From assembly GCA_016801885.1 (NCBI GenBank), contig CM028897.1, positions 14,260,501 through 14,324,500 of the forward strand: 64,000 bases of DNA, given 5' to 3'. Every line of letters starts with the position of its first letter. Within the stretch, counting starts at the first letter, position 1. Of the stretch, positions 23,383 through 33,790 are shown one piece after another. The position numbers were made by a program, and so were the translations under genes. Source of the DNA: Toxotes chatareus. Taxonomy: Eukaryota; Chordata; Actinopteri; Toxotidae. The notes beneath the pieces were generated by a model that saw only the letters and a program-made list of their open reading frames with translations, was not told the DNA's origin and ran no database searches.

Positions 23383-24094
23383 ATATCACTAAAATAGATG
23401 ATGCTGACTCAGTCGAACTGTCACTCAAACTGTTCCCTTTCTTGCATACCTAAACTTACAGATATAACTGTGAACATAATTTGGCCTAAGGCACAACTCT
23501 GTTCCTGTGCTTGTATTTGTGCTTCTCTCTGCATGATTTGAGCCAGTGTAACACACCTTTTGACCTGCCCAACTTCTCTGAGCTGAGCTCTCTTTCATGC
23601 TTACTTTCCAGTGTATTTCTTTTTGTCTGTCACTGCAATCACTCCTCTTTTCATTTGGACTTAATGTCGTGTGCTGTGCAGTCTGGTGGCAGTTTAGCCA
23701 GGCTGGAGTTATTGTCTGTGATATCTGAGGTCAGCTCTGACCTGAGTCAAACAGCGTTTATCATTTCTTTATTTTCAACCCATTTTGAAAAGCCCCATCT
23801 GTCTGTTACTCTACTATTACTCTAATCTTAGATTGACACCAGAAATGGCTGTGGTGTGTAGTGTGGTGCATAAAAACTATCTGTCCAGCTCACAATCACT
23901 CTGACCTCTATTGCACTGACTTTAAGTGCAGACCAGTTCACATAGGTGCTTTAAACTGTGAAAAAGGCAACCTAAGAAATAACATAAGGGTGCCTTTAGG
24001 GCCAGTTCGAAATATCATTATTACAAATTAGAATACACAAACAATATAGATATGAAATACACAGACAGGATTTGTTATGTCTAATGTCTAAAAA
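23383..24094. other. Noncoding DNA
   Basis: No gene or repeat recognised. The 104-codon frame at 23511-23825 is Ser/Leu-rich and unassigned. Confidence 0.45.
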
Positions 24095-24152
24095 CGCACA
24101 CCAATCAGCCACAACATTAAACGCAGTAACCAGTTTTAATATTGTGGCTGCT
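24095..24152. mobile_element. Collapsed Tc1-like remnant: two abutting inverted termini
   Basis: CAGCCACAACATTAAA (24106-24121) and TTTAATATTGTGGCTG (24135-24150) are reverse complements with one mismatch, separated by 13 bases. CCAATCAGCCACAACATTAA is the kind of terminus I know from fish Tc1-like elements. Both ends are present with almost no interior, so this is an extreme internal deletion or a miniature derivative. No transposase remains. Confidence 0.6.
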
Positions 24153-24517
24153 ATGTGTACAGTAAAATGTTTGTAACATCTTATATTCCCATTTAGAAAA
24201 TTCTCACCTTTGTTGTAAATATAAAACTGGGTTATATGTCTAATAATACTTCATTTGTTCAGACTGTGCGAGATGGGGTAGTAGATATATGTTAAGCCTT
24301 TTTCCCCCTGAATCCTGCTGCTGTCTTTTCCTCGGTATCTTCCACTGCCAGCCTTGCCTTCTTTGGGTGTAAGTATAGCAAGTCATTACAATGACCAGAT
24401 TATATTGGCTTAGAAACCGTCTGCATTTAGTCTAACTGATTTCAACAGGACCAGATGGCAATCTGCCTGACTCTGTATTTATCTCTTCCCATTATACGCT
24501 CTGCCTCACTCACTCAG
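24153..24517. other. Noncoding DNA
   Basis: Unique AT-rich sequence; nothing recognised. Confidence 0.5.
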
Positions 24518-24557
24518 ACACACACACACACTCACACACACACACACACACATACAC
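24518..24557. repeat. (CA)n microsatellite, one CT interruption
   Basis: CA array with ACTCAC and CATACA breaks. Confidence 0.96.
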
Positions 24558-25000
24558 AACTATGAACAAACATATTTTAAAACTCCCCCATCAAGTGTTT
24601 ACCTATACTATCCTGTATTTCCTTCACCTCCATTTCTACCTTTTCTGCAGCTACTCTGTCCACATAGTTGCATGTATGAAGACTTAAATGAGGTAGTGAA
24701 ATTGGTGAAAGGCAAAGGGGGCCAGAAAGGAGAAGATGACAGAAATAGAAGCTGAAGGAAGACAGGAAGATAGAGATACAGTAAGGTTACTAGAAGGAGA
24801 AAGAGGAATGTCACTTGATGCAAAATTGTGTGAAAACTCCTTGAACGTGACTTCCCTCTGAAAATAATATCAGTGATTTTACCCTTGAAATAACATGAAA
24901 AGGCAAAATTATTTAAGCCATGCAACTGTATAATTAAATCAGTATTTTATCGATTATTACAGTTTTTGTTTTTTTTAAGTGTTTCTTTCTGGCATTTTTT
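24558..25000. other. Noncoding DNA, purine-rich part
   Basis: 24690-24810 is purine-rich (GAAGGAAGACAGGAAG and similar) and underlies the minus frame at 24608-24925. Confidence 0.55.
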
Positions 25001-25104
25001 TGTCTTTATTATGACAGAGACAGTGGACAGAGACAAGAACCTTACTGCTGTGGTAAGGACTGAGCCTTAATACACAGTACAAGCTTAACAAAATAAGCTA
25101 CTGG
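25001..25104. repeat. Dispersed fish repeat, internally deleted copy
   Basis: TTTATTATGACAGAGACAGT-GGACAGAGACAAGAAC is followed at once by CTGCTGTGGTAAGGACTGAG and CCTT-ATACACAGTAC. I know these as the left and right parts of a common fish repeat that normally carries a GGAATGACATGCAG and GATTTGAACCC-like middle. That middle is missing here, so the copy seems to have lost its interior. The AAGCTTAAC...GCTACTGG end fits the family's right margin. Confidence 0.5.
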
Positions 25105-25136
25105 TAGGCTTGATTGTGTCCCACTTAAACAGGAGA

Positions 25137-25470
25137 TCATAGTGTAGGAATCAAACAAAGCAGGACTCTTTTACTGTGAAGGTCAGCAGTGATCAAAGAG
25201 TGGAAAGTATCCAAGGGAGAAAGTGAGTGAGGCGAGGCTGGAATAAGTGAGGGATGGCTTGTGGGGTGGAAAAATGATGAGATTAACGGGAATAAAAGGA
25301 AGGTGAGAGGGGAAGAGTAGGAGATATTGAAAGAAAATATGAGACGATAAAAATGTGTCAAAAACAGTCAGAAAAAAGAAAGAAGGGGAGGACGAGAAGG
25401 GGGCTGGGAGACAAGAAGGGCAGAGAGAGGGAGTGGAAGATAGACATAGAAAGAAAGAGAATTGAGCAGG
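25137..25470. other. Purine-rich tract
   Basis: About 330 bp of G/A-biased plus strand (GGGAGACAAGAAGGGCAGAG and similar). The Lys/Arg/Glu-rich plus frame (25353-25592) and the Ser/Pro/Leu-rich minus frame (25137-25361) are its products, not genes. Confidence 0.8.
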
Positions 25471-25804
25471 AAATGTTTTACATTAAATCGGGTTTTGGCA
25501 AGAAGAGCGATAATCTGTCTTTTTGTCAGCTGAATTATGCCAGAATTGCAGGATTCTATTTTACTACCCCTAATCTGTCTCCAACCAAATAATAAACTGT
25601 CTGCCAGTACAGGTTCGCATTTTCAGCGTCGAGCACTGTCTCACGTTAGATAAGGCTGCACAATGGGGTTGACAAATAGGACTTAAATAATACTTTTGAA
25701 TTTGTTCAGATCATGTCCCAGCAACTTGATATCTCTGAGGAAAAAAAAAACATGGGAAAACAGAACAACTATAGAGGAAGATGAAGGCATGATATGTGTG
25801 TTTG

Positions 25805-25806
<2 letters not shown>
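25471..25806. other. Noncoding DNA
   Basis: Unique sequence with an A11 run near 25741; nothing recognised. Confidence 0.5.

Positions 25807-25836
<30 letters not shown>
25807..25836. repeat. (TG)15 microsatellite
   Basis: Pure TG run bounded by CA on either side (GCATG). Confidence 0.97.
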
Positions 25837-25837
<1 letters not shown>

Positions 25838-26029
25838 ATGTCTAGGTTGCAGCTTGCGGTTGATCTGCATTTACACGACATGATCTCTGGTTAACACAGA
25901 GATTACACAGCGACTTAGCCTGCTTTGCCACTGTGACCCTGCTAAGCCATGCTAACTCTAATAGCTAATAACCATTATACGCCAGCTGCCTGCCTGCTTC
26001 AAACTGTGCATGGATGGCTTTATGTGTGT

Positions 26030-26600
26030 CAACTTTCCTTCTCCTTGCTCTCACTCCCTCGAATGCACTTTTTGCAACCTCAAAGCGTCCGACCACTTGA
26101 TCTCTCTGGCTTAAATTCATCTCTGCTTACCACAATCAGATTTTCTTTTCTTCTGCCTTGCTCCCCCGTTTCCTATAATCACTCCATCTTACTCTGTCTT
26201 TCCCATAACCTCTCAGTCACCTCACTTCCTCTGTTCCCCTCTCTTCATCTCTGTGCCTCTCTCCCCTCCTTCCCCACCACCAGCAGGAGTGTCATGCCTT
26301 CTCTGGCACGTGAGCCGAAGCCCAGATGTCTGTCTGCGTTGGCTGCTGCTGGAAACTAGGTCATGACGAGAGAGAAAGAGAGAGAGGAAATGAGAAGATG
26401 GGAAGAAAGGGAAGGAAAGTAAAGGGAAATGGAGAGTGGGAGAGGAACATGGCAGAGACACAGAGGAGCACCAGACAAGAGGGAAGTGCAAGAGGTGAAT
26501 GAAAACACTTGAAAGGTTAAGTAGAGGCTGAGAGGAGATCATTCCTTCTTTTCTGAAGAAGAAAATGGTAAAGATGAGAGTGACCAGGATGAAGAGGAAA
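26030..26600. other. Paired pyrimidine-rich then purine-rich blocks
   Basis: 26030-26280 is C/T-rich and 26365-26600 is G/A-rich on the same strand, so the two can pair loosely as an imperfect inverted structure. The 163-codon minus frame (26222-26713) and the 136-codon plus frame (25949-26359) reflect this bias and show no family features. Confidence 0.65.
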
Positions 26601-26639
26601 CCTAAAGTGAGGGGATAAAATGGGGCAGATGGACCATGT

Positions 26640-26790
26640 CCATCTGTATAATGCCACACTGTGTAAGCTCCGAGGCTAATGAACCTCTTGTCAAATCTTT
26701 TGTCGCTCCCCACAATTAGCTCTGCTGTTTTAATGCTGAATGCTTTTAAATGTCTGCACAGTTTGTGGTTGAGTCAAAGAGCTAAAGCTT
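26640..26790. other. Candidate conserved non-coding element
   Basis: Less biased sequence between biased blocks, with several cores used by developmental factors: CTAATGA (homeodomain-like), CAATTAG, TTTTAATGCTGAATGC and GCTAAAGCTT. The text looks like vertebrate conserved non-coding DNA, but conservation cannot be seen from one sequence. Confidence 0.2.
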
Positions 26791-28004
26791 GGAAAAACAC
26801 ACTCATGGAGCAGGCAGATTTGGGAGGAGCAGACTAAATACAAAGGGAACACTGCTTGAAGCACCACATGCGAGCCCAACTTTGTGTGTCAGTGTCTGTC
26901 AAAATGTGAATATGAGTCAATCATTCATTGAGTACTGTGGACATGACAGAAAATGAACTTGCTTAATGCTGATACTTTACAAGACAGTTACACAGAACAA
27001 GACAGGACTGATAAACAGGTGCAGAATGAATGTAAATGAAATGCAAATTAACTTTTGTGAGAAGCTTTTTCAGGCTTGATGATCACTTTGGAAGCAGTAC
27101 AGTCCACACTGACAACCGTGCTGCTCCACAGTGCATTTACATCATATATACAGCATAACTGACAAAGACAAGAACTGTAAAACCATATCTTTCCTCTCAC
27201 CATGTTATAAACAAAACAGAAAATCCGAACCTTGAACTATACATCTGCATGTAAAAGCTTGTGTGTAATCCCTTTATTCTTCTACTTATCTGTCAGGACT
27301 ATAAATTACCTCCCAAATTAATACTAATCCTGTGTTAAGTTGTAACTGGATATCTGTAAAATGATAAATAAATAACAGATATGAGTCATTTTCATTTCAA
27401 GGTTGTGACAAATGCTTTATTTAGCTGTAACTTCCAGGAGCACATTCTGTAAAATACTGATCCATGTAAGTAACATCTGTGGAAGTTGTAAAGACTTGCT
27501 ATAGCTAATAGCCTGTTGGTGGTCTTCATATTTCACACTAAACATTTCACAGTGGCAACATCTGGACAGTTATGAATACAATGACAACATGTTAATAAAT
27601 TATGGATTTCAGCTTTAAAGGTCAGATTTGAACCCTGGAAGTGAATAATTGCTGTTTTAGGTGTTTGAGACCAGGTGAGATGACGACTCTTGTTGCATTG
27701 TTTTGGGAAGGAAAATGTGTTTCTATAAATTTTGTGAATTTACAACTGCACAGATATCTGCAGCCACAACCTCACATATGTACTCAATCACTCACAACCA
27801 TATACGGACAGAAACCTCCACTACACACACACACAGACTCGCACACATTTAAGCAGCCCATTACATTGATAGATTGCTGTAGCAGTGAGGATGTCTAAAA
27901 GCATCCTCAGGCATTATTCAGAGTAGCACTGACAATGAAGATCCACACACTTCATCATCACAACCATTTACATAGACCACTTAAATGACTCCACGCACAA
28001 GACA
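26791..28004. other. Noncoding DNA
   Basis: Unique AT-rich sequence. Nothing is recognised apart from a short CACACACACA run near 27822. Confidence 0.5.
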
Positions 28005-28026
28005 TACACACACACACACACACACA
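28005..28026. repeat. (CA)n microsatellite, short
   Basis: Eleven CA units. Confidence 0.95.
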
Positions 28027-28499
28027 AACAATGGGAATCAGGTACAGTGGAGACAGATGTGCACAGAGGTGTGCAAAGATCTGAATTACAGTGGTAATCA
28101 CTTTCAGTTTGAACCAATGACTCTTACCATGTCAAATGTTTCTATTGCACGTTAAACTACCTTCCCTTGCTCCTCATTCAAATCTCCCTGCATCTGTCCA
28201 TCATCCATCCATGGCCATTTTGAGTTTTTTATTCAGATCATGTCGAGCTTCTCTGCCCCGTCTTCCTTTTTCTCGCCTCATAAGTTACAGTCACTTGCTT
28301 TTAGCTAATGCCTTATTCAGAGCAACTCTTCATCAATGCAGCAGCAGCACAGTCACAATAGTCAGCAGCAACCCAGTGACAACAAGAAGCTGATTGGATA
28401 AGAGCAAGCGGAGAGAAAAAGTAGAAAGATACACAAATAAATGCTGTTATATATATGTTTTCCCACCATTGTTGACAAGTGTATTGTCCACTCATGAGC

Positions 28500-28740
28500 A
28501 CTGGTTGTGTCTCCTTTACCCTTCGTCCTTCTCTCTTCCTTCAATTATGCCATCCATCTACTCTCCCCATTCTTTATTACTCTTTTGTGCATCCTTTATG
28601 CATCGTTCCCTCCGCTTTTTTTTATTCCCTTCCCTTTGCCAGTCCTCTCCCCCCCCTTCTTTCTGCCTTTCCACCTCTTTCCCTTCTTTTATCTCCCCTC
28701 TTTCATCTAGTTCTCATCTGTTTTCACTTGTCATTCAGGT
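28500..28740. other. Pyrimidine-rich tract
   Basis: About 240 bp of C/T-biased plus strand with C8 at about 28650. Three overlapping Ser/Leu/Pro/Phe-rich plus frames (28394-28879) are artefacts of the composition. Confidence 0.8.
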
Positions 28741-28849
28741 GCTACAGTGTTTGTGTATAAACCAGCCGTCATCATCCCTGACACAAATTCATCAGTCCGC
28801 TCTCTCTTCTGATAAAACACTCTTCCTCTCAGTGCGACAGAAACTGTTA

Positions 28850-29240
28850 AAGATAAAAGAGAGAAATGGGGTTGCATAGAGAAGGGAATTAGGGGTGAAA
28901 CAGTTTGAGTTTGAGGGAAGAGGAGAAGATAATGGAAAATGGGTGATGAGGAGGAAAGAAGAATATGGGTTACAAAGAAGATACTTTGGGCAAAAGGAGG
29001 AAAAAGAGCAAGGAAGATGGTGAATAAATGATTGTGGAAAAGGGTGACAGACAGCTGGAGACTGGCTGTGTGATAAATAAAGACAGGAAGAGGGGGTAGA
29101 GCGACTGGGATAGTAAATAATGATGCAGTCTCAGAGATAGAATGAGAAGAGAATCATGGTAATTAATGAAGGAAGGAGAGAGAGAGAGAGAGAGAGTTAG
29201 GAGACAGAGAAAAAATAAAGAGTAGATAAATCACACTAAA
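28850..29240. repeat. Purine-rich tract with (GA)n core
   Basis: About 390 bp of G/A-biased plus strand, with a (GA)n run at about 29176-29196. It follows the pyrimidine-rich tract at 28500-28740 by about 110 bp. Confidence 0.8.
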
Positions 29241-29499
29241 CAGAGGAAATAAAGATCCCTGTGAGAGCAGCATCAACAAAGGATAAGTTCCAGTTCCTAT
29301 GCATGGACATTGACTCTAGATGTGAACGCACTTAAATATCCCTAAAGCTGAAACTCAGCACTTTACTGTCACAGTTATTGTTTCCTTGCAAAATCCAATG
29401 CACTGAAGTACAGAGTAAAAAATGAAAATGTGTCACTGTCATATAATATTTATAGACTGCAGTGAATAGATGTAACTGGTTGACCTTTACAGTGCAGCT

Positions 29500-29600
29500 C
29501 CCTCAGATAAAGCAGTAATTAATGAGGTGGCTTTAAAGGCTCAGTTCTCCCAAATTGCAACAATAATTTCCTCATTTCCCTCTGGAGGAAATGAGAGAAG
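29500..29600. other. Candidate conserved element with 9-bp hairpin
   Basis: Contains AGTAATTAATGAGG (homeodomain-type TAATTAAT) and an exact 9-bp inverted repeat CTCATTTCC / GGAAATGAG (29571-29579, 29587-29595). Regulatory meaning is inference only. Confidence 0.2.
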
Positions 29601-30020
29601 ACAGTGAGGTTGCTGGACTTTCTAGAGTAATCAGGATATTGTTTCAGGAGATGCAAGCTACTGTGGATTTTTTTTTATTTTTATTTTTTAGTATTGAGCA
29701 CGACAAACAAAATTCCATTTATCGCTACTGTTTTTCAAGTGGAATCAGAAATCCAAGAAAAAATAACTCAAAACTATAGCAGATAAAACCCTGTTACTGT
29801 GTTCTGCTCTATTCTGGTCCCTTTCTTTTCAGTCTCTGACTCCCTCCCAAAGTCTCTTTTCTCCCCCGGCTGATTTATGTTGTGCCACTTTGAGAACGGC
29901 ATCTTTAGGCCTTTAGGAATATGGGTAGTATAATTTTATTCCAGGGCTTTTAAATATGAGTGAGAGAGCTTGTCAGCCTATAATAACTAGCTCAAAGACA
30001 GAGAAGGAAATGAACATATT
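29601..30020. other. Noncoding DNA
   Basis: Unique sequence with a T-rich run at 29667-29690. No gene seen. Confidence 0.5.
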
Positions 30021-30165
30021 GCAGACCAGTGGCCTTTTGGAGTAGTCAAGAGCATGAAACATAACAGTGTGTTAGAAAAGTCAGTATGAATATGTGGCTT
30101 CTGGCTTTACAAATAGGAAAATGGATATTAGCATGCTAGAGTCTAGTGGCCTTTTGGCAAATTAA
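30021..30165. repeat. Possible diverged tandem duplication, about 117-bp period
   Basis: AGTGGCCTTTTGG occurs at 30028-30040 and again at 30145-30157. Loosely similar flanks follow each copy (AGCATGAAACATAA versus AAGCTTGAAATAAA). Confidence 0.4.
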
Positions 30166-31260
30166 GAAGCTTGAAATAAAAGCTAAAGGAAAAGTTAATA
30201 ACCAAGCAAACAATATGCTTTACAGTGCATGCAGTAATATCACGCACATGAATGTAAGACCTTTCCCATTAAAGCCAATCTAATGCTAAAGTTGGGCTTA
30301 AGGTTGTGGAACGGTCATGGTCAAACTCAGACAAACAGGCAGGAACATGTTCATGCACATAAGCTTAATTGGAAATCACAGGTGTGCACACTTTTGCACA
30401 GAGGTTGTTCTTTGGGGCCCATATTTTCAATCTAACCTTCCAAATATATTTGGAGGAAAAATGAATATTCTGTCGTGGTATCCCTAAACACTTTTAGATA
30501 GTTATGAAGCCAAACCGAAAAAAAAGAAAAGTGCAGATAAAAAGCTAGAATAAATGATCAAAAGGATTGAGACCAAAGTGGAATCTGGATTAAAACTCAG
30601 AAATCGCTGCAGCATATGTAGATGAATCATTTTAGGAAGGTGTATATATACCCTGGAGCTTGGCAGTCAAACAACGGCATCATCAGCACATCTGTTCACT
30701 TGTATGTGTGCGTGTGTGTTAATTCACATGTACAGTGCCTGGAGTGCTGCCCCTCAGTCCCAGCCAGACATAATCAACTTCTCCCTTTCCTAAATGCTTC
30801 CCACACGCATACAACCCAACATGCCGCTGGGGGAGTGCTACGGAGAGGAGAGAGAGATGGACAGGAGGAATGGAGATCAAGAAAAAGGGGATTTGTTTTT
30901 TCTCCACGTGCAGTGATGATCCAGGAGGGATCACCGGGCCAACCACGGCCTGAAGTGCCAGCACCACTGTGGGCTATGCACACATGAATAAAGGCAATTT
31001 AAACTCTATTTTGAGTCTGATTTAAGTGCACCTTGCAGGCTAATATAACTTCATTTAAAGACAGTCATTTTTGTTTTTATTACAGAGCTGGCTATTAGAG
31101 GGTCGTCCAACTAACCATTCATAGAATTATAATAGCCCTATTTTTTAATTGTCAGGGTTATTGGTTTTCATATGCAAGCCCTTTGTGCAGATGCTGTTCT
31201 GGAAATTAGGGAGATTTGAAAGTGGATGGTAAATGCTTTGATCTGTTCGTGCATGTTTCA
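30166..31260. other. Noncoding DNA
   Basis: Mostly unique. 30735-30970 is GC-richer than its neighbours and gives overlapping frames on both strands (30622-30987 plus; 30719-30983 minus), none of which I recognise. AATAAA at about 30988 is isolated. Confidence 0.45.
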
Positions 31261-31320
31261 GGTAACACTTTATACTAAGGTCCAGCATGTTTAGCTGTTA
31301 CCAAGTATATGAATGTATGT
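31261..31320. repeat. Possible repeat terminus (GGTAACACTTTATACTAAGG)
   Basis: GGTAACACTTTATACTAAGG resembles the start shared by several dispersed fish elements (GGTAACACTTTA...AAGGT). Only this terminus-like piece is visible, so the family cannot be named. Confidence 0.3.
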
Positions 31321-31411
31321 TAACATGCTTGTGTTTGATCAGGTATTGGCAGAATGCTGCTTTCACTTTTCACTCAAAAATCAAAAACAAAAAAAGGAGA
31401 TGGATTGGAGT

Positions 31412-31437
31412 TGTGTGTGTGTGTGCGCGTGTGTGTC
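31412..31437. repeat. (GT)n/(GC) microsatellite
   Basis: GT run with a GCGC interruption. Confidence 0.93.
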
Positions 31438-31841
31438 CGTCTTTGGCTGACTATAAAGACAATGGCACCGTTGAGGGCTTTTCTTGGCAGACTGACAGAA
31501 ACACTGATGACAAGTGATTGGATAAACCATGCCTGCAGGAGACACACACACTTGCGAGCATACACTGAAACGCACACACACTTTCATGATCCATGCTCTC
31601 CAATGCAGCACTGTTTTTCACTGACCCTGATTTTACATTTTCACTCTGATTGGATACTGTACTTATCAGTCTAGTGATGGTGGTTTTTGATTGGCTCACT
31701 ATAAAGGTTGTTTTCTGTGTTAAAGGGTCAGGGTTTGAGATTGAGATTGATGCATGTTAGTGCCCGTGCAGGGTGTGAGGCTGGTTTATAACTTTCAGTG
31801 ACTAGTATGATGTATGGGGTCATGGCTGACCATACACACAG

Positions 31842-31842
<1 letters not shown>

Positions 31843-31887
<45 letters not shown>
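31843..31887. repeat. (CA)n microsatellite, about 22 units
   Basis: Nearly pure CA, starting just after CATACACACAG. Confidence 0.98.
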
Positions 31888-31890
<3 letters not shown>

Positions 31891-31994
31891 GTGAAAATAA
31901 ATGAATGTGCTTTTCAGAGAAATTGACTTACTGTAGCTTTCCCACCTCCTTCTATGTAATGGATGTATTGACAGATAGAGATTCTGATATATAT

Positions 31995-32160
31995 GTGTGT
32001 GAGTGTCTGTGTGTGTGTGATTGTGCTTGGGTGTACATTTTCTGAACATAAATGCATATACATATAGATTTGGGTCTGTGTATGGATTTAGCTGCTTTTG
32101 TCGGTATGTCCACATGATGTGTGTATGTGTGTGTGTTGGTGTGTGCGTGCGTGTGTGCAT
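31995..32160. repeat. TG-rich degenerate microsatellite
   Basis: Two TG-rich segments (31995-32020 and 32118-32160) flank about 95 bp of unique sequence. Orientation is opposite to the CA arrays on either side. Confidence 0.85.
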
Positions 32161-32278
32161 GCTCTTTTGGATCAATAGGAGTTCAGGCCAAATGTCAGAG
32201 TGGGAGGTGGCAATGAATGAGGTCTCAGCCTTGATCCATATCAGCCAGCTGCTGGTCTATTCTTCATCACTTACTGAC

Positions 32279-32294
32279 ATGCACACACACGCGC

Positions 32295-32329
<35 letters not shown>

Positions 32330-32373
32330 TACACGTACATACATACATACACATACACACAGATGCACACACA
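32279..32373. repeat. Compound (CA)n/(CATA)n microsatellite
   Basis: CA array with GCGC, CATACA and ACATACAT segments. The long His/Thr/Tyr frame at 32021-32446 is its translation. Confidence 0.95.
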
Positions 32374-32757
32374 AAACCTATCACTTTCATCTCCATTAAT
32401 CACAAACACTGATGTGCACACATACATTTACACACTCATGTCATGAACCCATACACAGACACAATCAAACAAATAAATACATACGCTAATACCCTCACTT
32501 GTGCGCACACTAATTCAAGAACACACTTGTAAGTACACGCAAACATACGCAAGCTCATGCACCCATGAAAACAAAAGCAGTCTTTAAAAGATCATTAAAG
32601 CGTGTGCATGGACACATACAGCACACTAACACCATGACTCATACCCACTACATTGTCAGTGATGTAAATAATCATTGACACAACCACACACACATCATTT
32701 ATCAAGCTTTGTGTGCCTGATGACTGACTGCTGTAGGCAATGAAGAGCCCACACCTT
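32374..32757. other. Noncoding, CA-biased flank
   Basis: Scattered CACACA and ACATAC motifs suggest older decayed microsatellite. No gene. Confidence 0.5.
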
Positions 32758-32812
32758 CTCGCTCTCTTTCTCTCTCTCTCACACACACATACGCGCGCAC
32801 ACACACACAGTT
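32758..32812. repeat. Compound (TC)n(CA)n microsatellite
   Basis: TCTCTC runs pass into CACACACATACGCGCGCACACACACA. The GCGC centre is a short Z-DNA-prone step. Confidence 0.93.
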
Positions 32813-33186
32813 TGGACTTGGTAATCTTTCAAGTCAAATCCCTTTCATTGACCATGGAAATCATTAGAAAGTGAGGCCCAAGGGCGTATGTGTGTGAGTA
32901 GGTCTGTGCACGTGCCCACAATATGCTCTTACCTGTTTACACACCATATCTCCCACTTTGTTCTGCGTGTGTGTGTTTCTGATGTGTGGTGGTGTGTAAG
33001 CATTGCAGTCACATTACAATTTGTCGTGAACTTTGTTCAGTACATTCATGTGACGTAAATATGCTTCAGCAACATCACAGTGACCTTTCAGCTGAGAAGC
33101 AGACATGAAGGAGTGTCAGTCTTGCTCAGTGTACCATGGTTGTAACCCTAACCCTTTCTGGGCAGAGATATGCAGTTGTTCATTTT
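32813..33186. other. Noncoding DNA
   Basis: Unique sequence with a few TG-rich patches (32890-32905, 32967-32997). GTAACCCTAACCC near 33141 is only two telomere-like units. Confidence 0.5.
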
Positions 33187-33311
33187 CAGTTAAATTTTAT
33201 TTGTACTGCCCAGAATCTCACTTTTGAATGAGAAAGTTTTACAATCTCCACAGCATACAACACCCTCTATCCACAGACCATCCACCTGGATGAGGAAAAA
33301 CTCAACCAAAA
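33187..33311 (-). mobile_element. LINE 3'-end remnant, antisense
   Basis: Plus-strand text TTTTATTTGTACTGCCCAGA, TTTTACAATCTCCACAGCAT, ACACCCTCTATCC and GATGAGGAAAAACTC follows in order the antisense 3' end of a fish LINE-derived repeat I know (ATTTATATAGCCCAGAATCA ... GGCTTTACAATCTG ... GGATAAGGAAAAACTCCC). The element would read on the minus strand. The copy is diverged and 5'-truncated, with no reverse-transcriptase coding left. Clade (Rex1/Babar or L2 type) is not certain. Confidence 0.65.
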
Positions 33312-33539
33312 TATTTGGTTCTTCTGGTGTACCAAACAATCTGAGACAAATTATCTTATGTATTGGTTAAGTGTGGCTAAATTTAGCACCATAAGCCCTC
33401 ATCCCATCATATCCTGCTACATCTATATTTGTGGCACCATTTGCAAGTGAGTATGAATGTCAGATGTTTTTCTTCCCCTTGATTTGTGTGTTTATGTTCC
33501 TCTTGTTAAGCTTTCCCATGTGCCTGTAAGTTGCAGGCA
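33312..33539. other. Noncoding DNA
   Basis: Nothing recognised; may include further decayed LINE sequence. Confidence 0.4.
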
Positions 33540-33790
33540 GGGGTTTGGTAATCCCATTCCCCTTCTATTCCCTTTACCTCTTATCTCTACACCCCCCCTT
33601 CTACTCTCTAACCTCCATCCCTTCCTCTCCATCACCCTCCTTCCTGTCCTCTCTTTTTTTCCTTCAAGCTCTCCATCCTTTTATCCAGATTCCCCTCTGG
33701 TCATCCAGCAGCCTCCACATGTCCCCTCCTGCTTCTCTCCTTCTCTCACCCAATCTCCTGTCTTCACTCAACCTTCTCTTTCCTGCAGCT
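33540..33790. other. Pyrimidine-rich tract
   Basis: About 250 bp of C/T-rich plus strand ending with CTTTCCTGCAG at 33788, which looks like a strong splice acceptor. The frames at 33457-33982 read the bias; their last part (MLALKLITALLFCLLLCVH) is hydrophobic but stops before any donor. Confidence 0.75.

Noticed and set aside
26222..26713. 163-codon minus frame
   Set aside because: Composition (Ser, Leu, Phe, Pro) mirrors the purine-rich plus strand; no domain or conserved motif.
31412..32812. CRISPR-like or other array of repeats and spacers
   Set aside because: Units are simple dinucleotide runs with irregular spacing; no repeat-spacer periodicity.
33141..33156. Telomere-like CCCTAACCC
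   Set aside because: Only about two units, which chance explains.
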